The translations under genes and the position numbers were made by a program. 6,264 bases of DNA from Lentimicrobiaceae bacterium (GTDB taxonomy: Bacteria; Bacteroidota; Bacteroidia; Bacteroidales; Lentimicrobiaceae). Below the pieces are notes generated by a model that was not told the origin of the DNA, did no database searches, and saw nothing but the letters and a program-made list of their open reading frames with translations. Of this stretch, positions 1-5,602 are shown piece by piece (the first letter of the stretch is position 1; each line of letters begins with the position of its first letter). The stretch spans positions 1-6,264 of the forward strand of contig JAQVEI010000150.1 in NCBI GenBank assembly GCA_028697695.1. Reading direction: 5' to 3'.

Positions 1-1786
1 GGGTAAGCCAGGCCCGGTTTTGAGGTTTGTACCAGAAAAAGAAACGCTGCTGATTGATTTTATCTTCTTTGGCTTTGGCTACATACACGGATTTTTGAGT
101 GTATGGATCCATACCCGTATAATACATAGTGGTAGCCAGAGTCATGGGTGTAGGCGTAAAATCCTGTACCTGCTCCAGTCTAAAGCCCTGCTCTTTGGTT
201 TCACAGGCCAGCTCAGCCATATCTTCATCCCGGCTGCCCGGATGACTGGAAATAAAATAGGGCACCAGTTGCTGTTTTAAACCATGTTGACGATTGATGG
301 CATTAAACTGTTTTTGAAACTCAATAAAATTCCGGTAATGTGGTTTGCGCATTATTTGAAGTACCTGTGGCGAACTATGCTCCGGAGCCACCTTAAGTCT
401 TCCGGATACATGCCTGGTAATAACCTGCTGCATGTATTCCTGCAAACCAAAAGCCTGCTCCTCAGCACTACTGCGCCCTACCAGCATATCATAACGTATC
501 CCGCTGCCAATGGTAATTCTTTTTATGCCGCTTCTGCCCATAGCTTTTCTATAAAGCTGCGTCATGGGCCGGTGATCGGTGTTTAAATTTTTACAGATAG
601 CCGGAAAGATACAGGAAGGTCGCCTGCATTTCCTGCACAACCCGGTGTTTATGCCTTTCATTTGATACATGTTGGCCGAAGGACCGCCCATATCGGTAAG
701 GTGTCCTTTGAAGCCGGGGGTTGCAAGCACTGCTTTTATCTCTTTCAAAATGGAATGCTCAGACCTGCTCACCACAAATTTACCCTGATGTGCTGAAATG
801 GCACAGAAAGCGCATCCGCCAAAACACCCGCGGTGCAAATTGATGGAATTCTTAATCATTTCATAAGCCGGCAGTTGTCCCCTCTTTTGGTATCTTGGAT
901 GGGGCAGCCGCGTATAGGGCAAATCAAAAGCCGAATCGATATCGGCTTCCTGCATGGGTGGCCAGGGCGGATTAACCACTACAAGCCCGTCACCACTTGC
1001 TTCAATAAGCCGTGCTCCCTGCCATCTATTGGATTCTTCTTCAAATATTCTGAAATGATCTGAGAACTCCTTTTTGCTGGCCAAACATGCTTCATGAGCT
1101 GGCAACCATCTGCTCGGGACGCCATCCCAGGGGTAAAGCTCATCGCTTTTGTGCATGCGGTAGGCCGTTTGTTCCAGATTTCGTATCTCTGCTATCTTTT
1201 CACCTGCTGCCAGGCGATGAAGCAAATGTACGATACTCTTTTCGCCCATCCCGTAAACCAGCATGTCGGCCCCGCTCCAGGTGAGGATGTCGGGTTTCAG
1301 GCTGTCACTCCAGTAATCGTAATGGGTAAGTCGACGCATGGAAGCTTCTATCCCACCCAATACTACAGGCACATCGGGATAAAACTTTTTCAGGATTTTG
1401 GTATAGACTACCGAGGCATAATCGGGACGAAATCCTGCGACTCCGCCAGGGGTATAGGCATCGTCGGAACGCAAACGTTTGTTGGCAGTATAATGATTGA
1501 CCATAGAATCCATGGCCCCGGCGGTGACACCAAAAAACAAACGTGGCTTCCCCAGTTTTTTAAAATCCCGCAAATCGTCCCGCCAGTTGGGTTGCGGCAG
1601 AATAGCCACCCTATACCCTTCTTTCTCAATCAACCGGCCCATTACCGCCAATCCAAATGAAGGGTGATCCACATAGGCATCGCCCGAAACGATAATGACA
1701 TCCACCTGATCCCAAGCCCGGCGGTTAAGCTCCTCCCGGCTTATGGGCAACCAATCTGTAAGTGGACGATTTTCAGCAGATTTCAT
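1..1786 (-). CDS. ygiQ: YgiQ family radical SAM protein, C-terminal end cut off by the window edge
   Basis: The frame is open from the ATG at 1786 to the left edge, giving 595 codons with no stop. The N-terminal part (about residues 5-300) has the YgiQ signatures SGDAYVDHPSFG, FFGVTAGAMDSMVNHYTA, DDAYTPGG and GGIEAS-RR-THYDYWSD. The radical SAM motif C-x3-C-x2-C is RGCFGGCAFC, with Cys321, Cys325 and Cys328, which should bind a [4Fe-4S] cluster and S-adenosylmethionine. A second cysteine group follows (Cys384, 387, 392, 398), then KVAPEH, PYFISSHPGSRDEDMAELA and QVQDFTPTPMT, all typical of the family. Bacteroidota members are a little over 600 residues long from memory, so only a short tail should be missing. 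The start agrees with the family N terminus (TDWLPISREE) and with a promoter just upstream. The reaction catalysed is unknown. The protein is predicted to be cytoplasmic. Family assignment is very secure; function is not known. Confidence 0.96.
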   Translation of the reverse strand, partial: MKSAENRPLTDWLPISREELNRRAWDQVDVIIVSGDAYVDHPSFGLAVMGRLIEKEGYRVAILPQPNWRDDLRDFKKLGKPRLFFGVTAGAMDSMVNHYTANKRLRSDDAYTPGGVAGFRPDYASVVYTKILKKFYPDVPVVLGGIEASMRRLTHYDYWSDSLKPDILTWSGADMLVYGMGEKSIVHLLHRLAAGEKIAEIRNLEQTAYRMHKSDELYPWDGVPSRWLPAHEACLASKKEFSDHFRIFEEESNRWQGARLIEASGDGLVVVNPPWPPMQEADIDSAFDLPYTRLPHPRYQKRGQLPAYEMIKNSINLHRGCFGGCAFCAISAHQGKFVVSRSEHSILKEIKAVLATPGFKGHLTDMGGPSANMYQMKGINTGLCRKCRRPSCIFPAICKNLNTDHRPMTQLYRKAMGRSGIKRITIGSGIRYDMLVGRSSAEEQAFGLQEYMQQVITRHVSGRLKVAPEHSSPQVLQIMRKPHYRNFIEFQKQFNAINRQHGLKQQLVPYFISSHPGSRDEDMAELACETKEQGFRLEQVQDFTPTPMTLATTMYYTGMDPYTQKSVYVAKAKEDKINQQRFFFWYKPQNRAWLT

Positions 1787-1790
1787 GCGG

Positions 1791-1820
1791 CAAAGATAAA
1801 GGATTTGAAAATAGGCCAAA
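1791..1820 (-). promoter_or_regulatory. Bacteroidota-type promoter of ygiQ, predicting a leaderless mRNA
   Basis: On the minus strand a -33 element TTTG (1817-1820) is followed by 18 bases and then TATCTTTG (1791-1798), an exact match to the Bacteroidota -7 consensus TAnnTTTG. Only four bases (1787-1790) separate the -7 element from the ygiQ ATG at 1786. Transcription in this phylum starts a few bases after the -7 box, so the mRNA should begin at or within a few bases of the start codon. No Shine-Dalgarno sequence could fit. Read-through from the tag-DUF488 unit upstream remains possible because no clear terminator lies between. Confidence 0.75.
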
Positions 1821-1897
1821 CGTCCTGCAACCCGGCTCTTTGCCAGAAAACATCTTTATCACCCGGCATCCACTATAAAGTATGGCAAAATGTCAGC

Positions 1898-2422
1898 TCA
1901 CTCCTGACTATAATCCAGCCTGCCATCTATCACCCGTGCCGGACCTTTCCAGGGGTGTTCTTCTGCTTTATTTATACCCATAATGTGCCACACGGTCCAT
2001 CCCCGCATCTTTAGCCAGTCAGAGACCATGGAGCGATGGCAACGCCACCAGACGGCTTCTGAACACATGTAAGCCGTACGTTTATTTAGTGCCAGAGATT
2101 CCAATTCAATGGCAGCATGTTCAAAATCACGGGTTTCCATATAATCGGCATATCCACGGAAAGCAGGATGTCGCCAACCCGTATTTTTAGAATCTGCCAG
2201 CACTTTGCGCCTTCCTCCCAGACCGACCAAATGCTGATATTCTATCTTATTTTCAGGCAAAGATTTGACCAATACTTCTTTGTTGAAATGAGGGTACCTT
2301 CGTGATCCCGGATAACTTCTTACATCTACCACCAGCCTGATGTGAAAGGAATGCAGCATGTCCACAAACTCTTTAAACGGCCGGGTAGAATGACCGATGG
2401 TCCATATTTCTTTATTTTCCAT
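1898..2422 (-). CDS. DUF488 family protein
   Basis: This 174-residue protein is of the DUF488 family. It has the N-terminal TIGHSTRPFKEFVDML (GHST at 10-13), VVDVRSYPGSRRYPHF (DVRSYP at 33-38), the HLVGLGGRR block (64-72), and the C-terminal CSEAVWWRCHRSMVSDWL segment with Cys120, Cys128, His129 and Arg130. These are the usual conserved blocks; the Cys, His and Arg residues are the likely active or ligand-binding residues. No biochemical role is established for the family, to my knowledge. No signal peptide or membrane helix is seen, so it should be cytoplasmic. An in-frame TTG at 2431 would add three residues, but it directly abuts the Shine-Dalgarno sequence, whereas the ATG at 2422 lies 9 bases from it, so I chose the ATG. 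The gene starts 5 bases after the tag stop codon, which suggests co-transcription and a possible link to DNA repair (inference). Confidence 0.92.
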   Translation of the reverse strand: MENKEIWTIGHSTRPFKEFVDMLHSFHIRLVVDVRSYPGSRRYPHFNKEVLVKSLPENKIEYQHLVGLGGRRKVLADSKNTGWRHPAFRGYADYMETRDFEHAAIELESLALNKRTAYMCSEAVWWRCHRSMVSDWLKMRGWTVWHIMGINKAEEHPWKGPARVIDGRLDYSQE

Positions 2423-2427
2423 AATTG

Positions 2428-3000
2428 TCAACTCCTTTCAATCAAAATATTTTTTCGGAAGCAACCCTCCAGATGATCATTCACCATGCCTGTTGCCTGC
2501 ATAAATGCATAACAAATAGTGCTTCCACAGAACGTAAAACCATGTTTTTTCATGCTCCTGGCCATAGCATCCGATTCAGGGCTGGTTGCCGGCAATTGTT
2601 CGTGAGATGTGTAGTGATTGATTATCGTTTTGCCCCCGGTAAACTGCCAGATGTATTTATCAAAAGAGCCATAGGCTTGCTGAACAGCAAGGAAAGCCTG
2701 TGCGTTTTTAATGGTTCCCAATATTTTTGCCCTGTTTCGGATTATTTTTTCATCGTGCAACAACCGTTCAACATCTTCATCCGAATAATCAGCAATCTTT
2801 CTCGCATCAAAATCATGAAAAGCAGCCCTGAACCCCTCGCGCCGGTGTAAAATTATTCTCCAGCTTAACCCGGCCTGAAAGGTATCCAGGACGAGAAATC
2901 CGAACAACATGCGATCGTCGTGCAGAGGAACGCCCCACTCTGTATCATGATATTCAATCATCAAAGGGTCGCGGCCGGGCCATTTACAGGTGTTTTTCAT
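2428..3000 (-). CDS. tag: DNA-3-methyladenine glycosylase I (Tag)
   Basis: Tag removes 3-methyladenine from alkylated DNA as the first step of base excision repair. The 190-residue product is close to E. coli Tag (187). Its order of motifs matches: C-x-W-PGRDPL, YHD-EWGVP-HDD, FQAGLSW-xI-L-RRE-FR, the helix-hairpin-helix region around EDVERLLHDEKIIRNRAKI (75-93), GFTFCGSTICYAFMQA (154-169) and MVNDH-x3-C. The four zinc ligands of the family are present: Cys5, His18, His176 and Cys180. Trp7, Tyr17, Trp22 and Trp47 of the base pocket are kept. The position of catalytically important Glu38 in E. coli is Asp39 here, and that of Tyr13 is Met14. In-frame upstream starts exist (ATG at 3024, TTG at 3063), but they add 8 or 21 residues not seen in the family, so I chose the ATG at 3000. 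No Shine-Dalgarno or TAnnTTTG promoter is obvious upstream. Confidence 0.94.
   Translation of the reverse strand: MKNTCKWPGRDPLMIEYHDTEWGVPLHDDRMLFGFLVLDTFQAGLSWRIILHRREGFRAAFHDFDARKIADYSDEDVERLLHDEKIIRNRAKILGTIKNAQAFLAVQQAYGSFDKYIWQFTGGKTIINHYTSHEQLPATSPESDAMARSMKKHGFTFCGSTICYAFMQATGMVNDHLEGCFRKNILIERS
2432..2436 (-). promoter_or_regulatory. Shine-Dalgarno site of the DUF488 gene inside the end of tag
   Basis: AAAGGAG is read on the minus strand, with core AGGAG at 2436-2432 and 9 bases before the ATG at 2422. It lies within the last codons of tag, just before the tag stop (2428-2430). It decides between the ATG at 2422 and the in-frame TTG at 2431. It is the only clear Shine-Dalgarno sequence in the window, so the DUF488 gene probably depends on ribosomes arriving from or re-initiating after tag. 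Confidence 0.7.
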
Positions 3001-3134
3001 ACCAGGTTTTATATCTATGAACATAATCCGGCGCCTTTTGGTTGAACCGGCCCATGCATTCAACGGTTAAAATTGCCTGTACAGCTCAACAAACCCTGTT
3101 AAAAAGATGAATTAATATTTTTATGCAACAATGC

Positions 3135-3163
3135 TTGCAATTTTTGAATATTTCGTACATTTG
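3135..3163 (+). promoter_or_regulatory. Promoter of the CAU-anticodon tRNA gene
   Basis: TACATTTG at 3156-3163 matches the Bacteroidota -7 consensus TAnnTTTG exactly. A TTG at 3135-3137 lies 18 bases upstream and fits the -33 element. The start should fall around 3168-3170, leaving a leader of roughly 35 bases before the mature tRNA. The promoter points away from the divergent tag gene. Confidence 0.75.
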
Positions 3164-3166
3164 CAG

Positions 3167-3202
3167 TCCCATTTCACTATGGGATGTAGTTTAAAAGCTA
3201 CA
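3167..3202 (+). other. Structured 5' leader of the tRNA precursor (two small hairpins)
   Basis: Two adjacent inverted repeats fill the region between the promoter and the mature tRNA. The first is TCCCAT (3167-3172) pairing with ATGGGA (3179-3184) around a six-base loop. The second is TGTAG (3185-3189) with CTACA (3198-3202), extendable by a T-G and a T-A pair. The second ends one base before the mature 5' end at 3204, where RNase P would cut. The pairing is visible; a role in processing is inference. Confidence 0.4.
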
Positions 3203-3203
3203 G

Positions 3204-3277
3204 GGGCCTATAGCTCAGTTGGTTAGAGCACTTGACTCATAATCAAGTGGTCCCTGGTTCAAGTCCAGGTGGGCCCA
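3204..3277 (+). tRNA. tRNA with CAU anticodon, probably tRNA-Ile2 (lysidine type), otherwise tRNA-Met
   Basis: A complete cloverleaf of 74 bases is seen. The acceptor stem is 3204-3210 with 3270-3276 (one G-T pair). The D arm is GCTC/GAGC (3213-3216, 3226-3229). The anticodon stem is CTTGA/TCAAG with loop CTCATAA and anticodon CAT at 3238-3240. The T arm is CCTGG/CCAGG with loop TTCAAGT. The discriminator is A at 3277, and CCA is not encoded. CAU anticodons occur on initiator Met, elongator Met and Ile2 tRNAs. The first acceptor pair G-C argues against an initiator. The C4-G69 and C5-G68 pairs are features favoured by the lysidine synthetase TilS, so Ile2 is my first choice. Elongator Met cannot be excluded from sequence alone. 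Confidence 0.95.
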
Positions 3278-3288
3278 CATATTCAGAG

Positions 3289-3316
3289 AGGCTGTCTTCC
3301 ATAGACAGCCTTTTTT
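3289..3316 (+). terminator. Intrinsic terminator of the CAU tRNA gene
   Basis: A perfect 9-bp stem, AGGCTGTCT (3289-3297) with AGACAGCCT (3303-3311), has a five-base loop TCCAT and runs into six Ts (3311-3316). It starts 11 bases after the tRNA and separates it from glnS. Confidence 0.92.
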
Positions 3317-3500
3317 GATTTCACCAGGGATGTTAGCCACCTGCTGTTGTATGCTTCACCATATTGATGATGTATAGATTGATATAGTTGCTACCGGATT
3401 GATTGTTCATCCATACATGCAAACAAAATTTCCGGGATTACCTGATGAATGTATAAAAAGGCCGGCATTTTTAAATTTTGTCGCAGGTGAATTCCACATG

Positions 3501-3532
3501 TTTAAATCTGCCATTCGAAATTCGTACCTTTG
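3501..3532 (+). promoter_or_regulatory. Promoter of glnS
   Basis: TACCTTTG at 3525-3532 is an exact TAnnTTTG -7 element. The -33 position is TTTA (3501-3504), one base off TTTG, with 20 bases between. Transcription should begin near 3537-3539, leaving a leader of about 20 bases without a Shine-Dalgarno sequence before the ATG at 3559. The stretch from the upstream terminator (3317) to here holds no gene that I can support. Confidence 0.7.
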
Positions 3533-3558
3533 CACCCTTAAATCAATTATTCCTCAGC

Positions 3559-5262
3559 ATGAGCGACAACAAAAATCTATCAGAATCCACGGGCGAAAGT
3601 AAAACGCCTACCAATTTTATACATGCCATTATTGAAGAGGATATCCGCAATGGCAAGCACGAAGGCCGGGTGCATACCCGATTTCCTCCGGAGCCTAACG
3701 GTTATCTTCATATCGGCCATGCCAAGTCTATTTGTCTGAATTTTGGAACAGCCCTCAAATACAATGGAAAATGTAACCTTCGTTTTGATGATACCAATCC
3801 GGTGAAAGAAGACGTGGAATATGTGGATTCCATACGTGACGATGTACATTGGCTGGGTTTTGATTGGGAAGGCCGGGAGTATTTTGCCTCAGATTACTTC
3901 CCACAGTTGTATGAATATGCCGAAAAGCTCATTTTAAAGGGCAAAGCCTATGTATGCGACCTTTCAGCCGAGGAAATTGCAGCACAAAAAGGAACCCCTA
4001 CCCGACCGGGACAGGAGAGTCCATACAGGAATAGGAGTGTGGAGGAAAACCTGAATTTGTTTCGACGCATGAAGGCGGGTGAATTTCCCAATGGCACGCA
4101 TGTTTTGCGCGCGAAAATAGATATGGCTTCACCCAATATGCACATGCGTGATCCATTGCTTTATCGCATTATCCACACTGAACATCACCGCACAGGCAAT
4201 GAGTGGTGTATATATCCTATGTATGATTTTGCGCACGGGCAAAGCGACAGCATTGAACATATTACGCATAGCTTGTGTACTCTGGAGTTTGAAGTGCACC
4301 GGCCTTTATACGACTGGCTTATCCGCGAGCTGGAAATTTTTGCTCCCCGGCAAATTGAGTTTGCCCGGCTTAACATGACTTATACGGTTATGAGCAAGCG
4401 CAAACTGCTCGAACTGGTTAAAAACAACCTGGTAAATGGCTGGGACGACCCACGTATGCCAACCATTTCGGGCCTTCGCCGCAGGGGATATACACCGGAA
4501 GCTATACGTAATTTCTCGGACTTAGTGGGTGTGGCCAAGCGGGAGAATGTTATTGATGTAGGTTTGCTTGAATTCTGCATCCGTGAAGACCTGAACAAGA
4601 AAGCCCAACGTGTAATGGGCGTAGTAAACCCGGTGAAACTGGTTATTACCAACTATCCGGAAAACAAGGTGGAAATGATGCAGGCCATCAATAATCCTGA
4701 AAACCCGGAAAGCGGTAAGCGGGATGTACCTTTTTCAAAAGAGCTTTATATTGAGCGTGAAGATTTTATGGAAGATCCGCCCGCCAAATTCTTCCGTTTG
4801 GCAGTAGGTCGCGAGGTACGGCTCAAATATGCCTACATCATCAAATGTGAATCAGTAATGAAAGACCCGGAAACGGGTGAAATAACTGAGATCTTGTGTA
4901 CTTACGATCCGGAAACCCTGAGTGGCCGCTCGCAAAGCAACCGAAAAGTAAAAGGCACCCTGCACTGGGTTTCGGGCCAACATGCGCTGGAAGCCGAAAT
5001 CAGGCTTTACGACCGCCTGTTTATGAGCGAAAGCCCCGAAGATGTGCCCGAAGATGAAGATTACAAACTGAATCTCAACCCGGATTCTCTCAAAGTGGTA
5101 AAAGGCTTTGTAGAACCTTCGCTGGCAGATACCAAACCCCTGGATAAATTTCAGTTTGAGCGCATGGGCTATTTTACCACCGATGCTGATTCCCAACCGG
5201 GCAAACTGGTGTTTAACCGCACGGTTGCATTAAAGGATTCGTGGGCAAAAGCAAAGAATTAA
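3559..5262 (+). CDS. glnS: Glutaminyl-tRNA synthetase
   Basis: GlnRS attaches glutamine to tRNA-Gln using ATP, in the cytoplasm. The 567-residue product is slightly longer than E. coli GlnRS (554) and matches it closely along its whole length. The class I catalytic domain has the HIGH motif at 51-54 within RFPPEPNGYLHIGHAKS, RFDDTNPVKED (Asp77 in the glutamine site) and WCIYPMYDF (Tyr222, equivalent to E. coli Tyr211). It also has the VMSKRK version of the KMSKS loop (MSK at 278-280), followed by WDDPRMPTISGLRRRGYTPE. The C-terminal anticodon-binding beta-barrels contain PVKLVI-NYP, RKVKGTLHWVS-HALEAEIRLYDRLF and EPSLADTKPLDKFQFER. The frame extends upstream to a TTG at 3478, but that start lies before the promoter, and the extra 27 residues do not resemble GlnRS. 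The gene stands alone with its own promoter; tRNA-Gln(CUG) follows on the same strand. Bacterial GlnRS is thought to derive from an ancient eukaryotic transfer (literature). Confidence 0.98.
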   Translation: MSDNKNLSESTGESKTPTNFIHAIIEEDIRNGKHEGRVHTRFPPEPNGYLHIGHAKSICLNFGTALKYNGKCNLRFDDTNPVKEDVEYVDSIRDDVHWLGFDWEGREYFASDYFPQLYEYAEKLILKGKAYVCDLSAEEIAAQKGTPTRPGQESPYRNRSVEENLNLFRRMKAGEFPNGTHVLRAKIDMASPNMHMRDPLLYRIIHTEHHRTGNEWCIYPMYDFAHGQSDSIEHITHSLCTLEFEVHRPLYDWLIRELEIFAPRQIEFARLNMTYTVMSKRKLLELVKNNLVNGWDDPRMPTISGLRRRGYTPEAIRNFSDLVGVAKRENVIDVGLLEFCIREDLNKKAQRVMGVVNPVKLVITNYPENKVEMMQAINNPENPESGKRDVPFSKELYIEREDFMEDPPAKFFRLAVGREVRLKYAYIIKCESVMKDPETGEITEILCTYDPETLSGRSQSNRKVKGTLHWVSGQHALEAEIRLYDRLFMSESPEDVPEDEDYKLNLNPDSLKVVKGFVEPSLADTKPLDKFQFERMGYFTTDADSQPGKLVFNRTVALKDSWAKAKN

Positions 5263-5278
5263 TCTTTTCGCGCCAAAC

Positions 5279-5298
5279 AGTCGAAATTATTTTTGACT
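5279..5298 (+). terminator. Possible weak terminator hairpin after glnS
   Basis: AGTCGAAA (5279-5286) pairs with TTTTGACT (5291-5298) through 8 bp including one G-T pair, with a four-base loop. It starts 16 bases after the glnS stop codon. No clean T run follows, so termination may be weak. The rest of the roughly 200-base gap to the tRNA is AT-rich and shows no gene. Confidence 0.35.
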
Positions 5299-5417
5299 AC
5301 TATAATTTGTAATAAAATTCAAAAGCATACGCTTAAATTGAAGTATAGAGGTATAATGCCACTGTGAGGAGTATTGTGTAGCCTTTAGGGAATTAATGGT
5401 TATTTTTTCCAAAATAA

Positions 5418-5449
5418 TTACCCCACTGTAAAACAAATTACTATTTTTG
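5418..5449 (+). promoter_or_regulatory. Promoter of the tRNA-Gln gene
   Basis: TATTTTTG at 5442-5449 is an exact TAnnTTTG -7 element, ending 13 bases before the mature tRNA. The -33 position holds only TTA (5418-5420), a weak match. The predicted leader is therefore under 10 bases. Its presence suggests that the tRNA can be made independently of glnS transcription. Confidence 0.65.
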
Positions 5450-5462
5450 CAGCCGAATTCAC

Positions 5463-5535
5463 TGACCTATGGTGTAACTGGCAACACGTCTGATTCTGGA
5501 TCAGAAGAGTCCAGGTTCGATCCCTGGTAGGTCAA
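5463..5535 (+). tRNA. tRNA-Gln (anticodon CUG)
   Basis: A complete cloverleaf of 73 bases is seen. The acceptor stem TGACCTA/TAGGTCA is 5463-5469 with 5528-5534. The D stem is GTGT/ACAC (5472-5475, 5484-5487). The anticodon stem is TCTGA/TCAGA with loop TTCTGGA and anticodon CTG at 5496-5498. The T arm is CCAGG/CCTGG (5511-5515, 5523-5527). CCA is not encoded. The weak U1-A72 first pair and the anticodon are classic glutamine identity features for GlnRS. The discriminator is A (5535) where E. coli tRNA-Gln has G73. It lies about 200 bases after glnS on the same strand and is the enzyme's substrate. Confidence 0.97.
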
Positions 5536-5547
5536 CTGATTAAGGAG

Positions 5548-5582
5548 AAACCACTTATACTTTGAATTGTAAGTGGTTTTTT
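5548..5582 (+). terminator. Intrinsic terminator of tRNA-Gln
   Basis: A 10-bp stem, AAACCACTTA (5548-5557) with TAAGTGGTTT (5570-5579), encloses a 12-base loop and runs into six Ts (5577-5582). It starts 12 bases after the tRNA. The convergent gene on the other strand ends at 5603, so the hairpin may also slow transcripts from that side, although the minus-strand T tract is poor (TTTCTCC). Confidence 0.88.
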
Positions 5583-5602
5583 CTGTTTTTGTGCTCGTCA
5601 AT

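Noticed and set aside
1094..1660. Plus-strand open frame of 188 codons, with several others between 20 and 1284
   Set aside because: They lie opposite the ygiQ coding sequence, which is continuous and strongly conserved. Their products show no recognisable family motifs.
1839..1889. Inverted repeat TTTGCCA (1839-1845) and TGGCAAA (1883-1889) between the DUF488 gene and ygiQ
   Set aside because: The repeat is only 7 bp with 37 bases between the arms, and no T run follows on the minus strand, so it is not a convincing terminator or operator.
2425..2850. Plus-strand open frame of 141 codons opposite tag
   Set aside because: It is a complement of the tag coding sequence; the Tag motifs are unambiguous on the minus strand.
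3181..3202. GGGATGTAGTTTAA upstream of the CAU tRNA resembles the 5' end of a tRNA and might be a decayed tRNA gene
   Set aside because: Only the first arm is similar, there is no anticodon or T arm, and the same bases are explained by the leader hairpins.
3338..3489. Inverted repeat CACCTGC (3338-3344) and GCAGGTG (3483-3489), plus three ATTGAT copies, in the gap before glnS
   Set aside because: Arms of 7 bases at 140-base spacing and short AT-rich repeats are expected by chance; no further symmetry supports a regulatory site.
3399..3602. Short plus-strand open frame running from the gap before glnS into its 5' end
   Set aside because: It overlaps the glnS promoter and start in another frame, has no translation signal and has no recognisable product.
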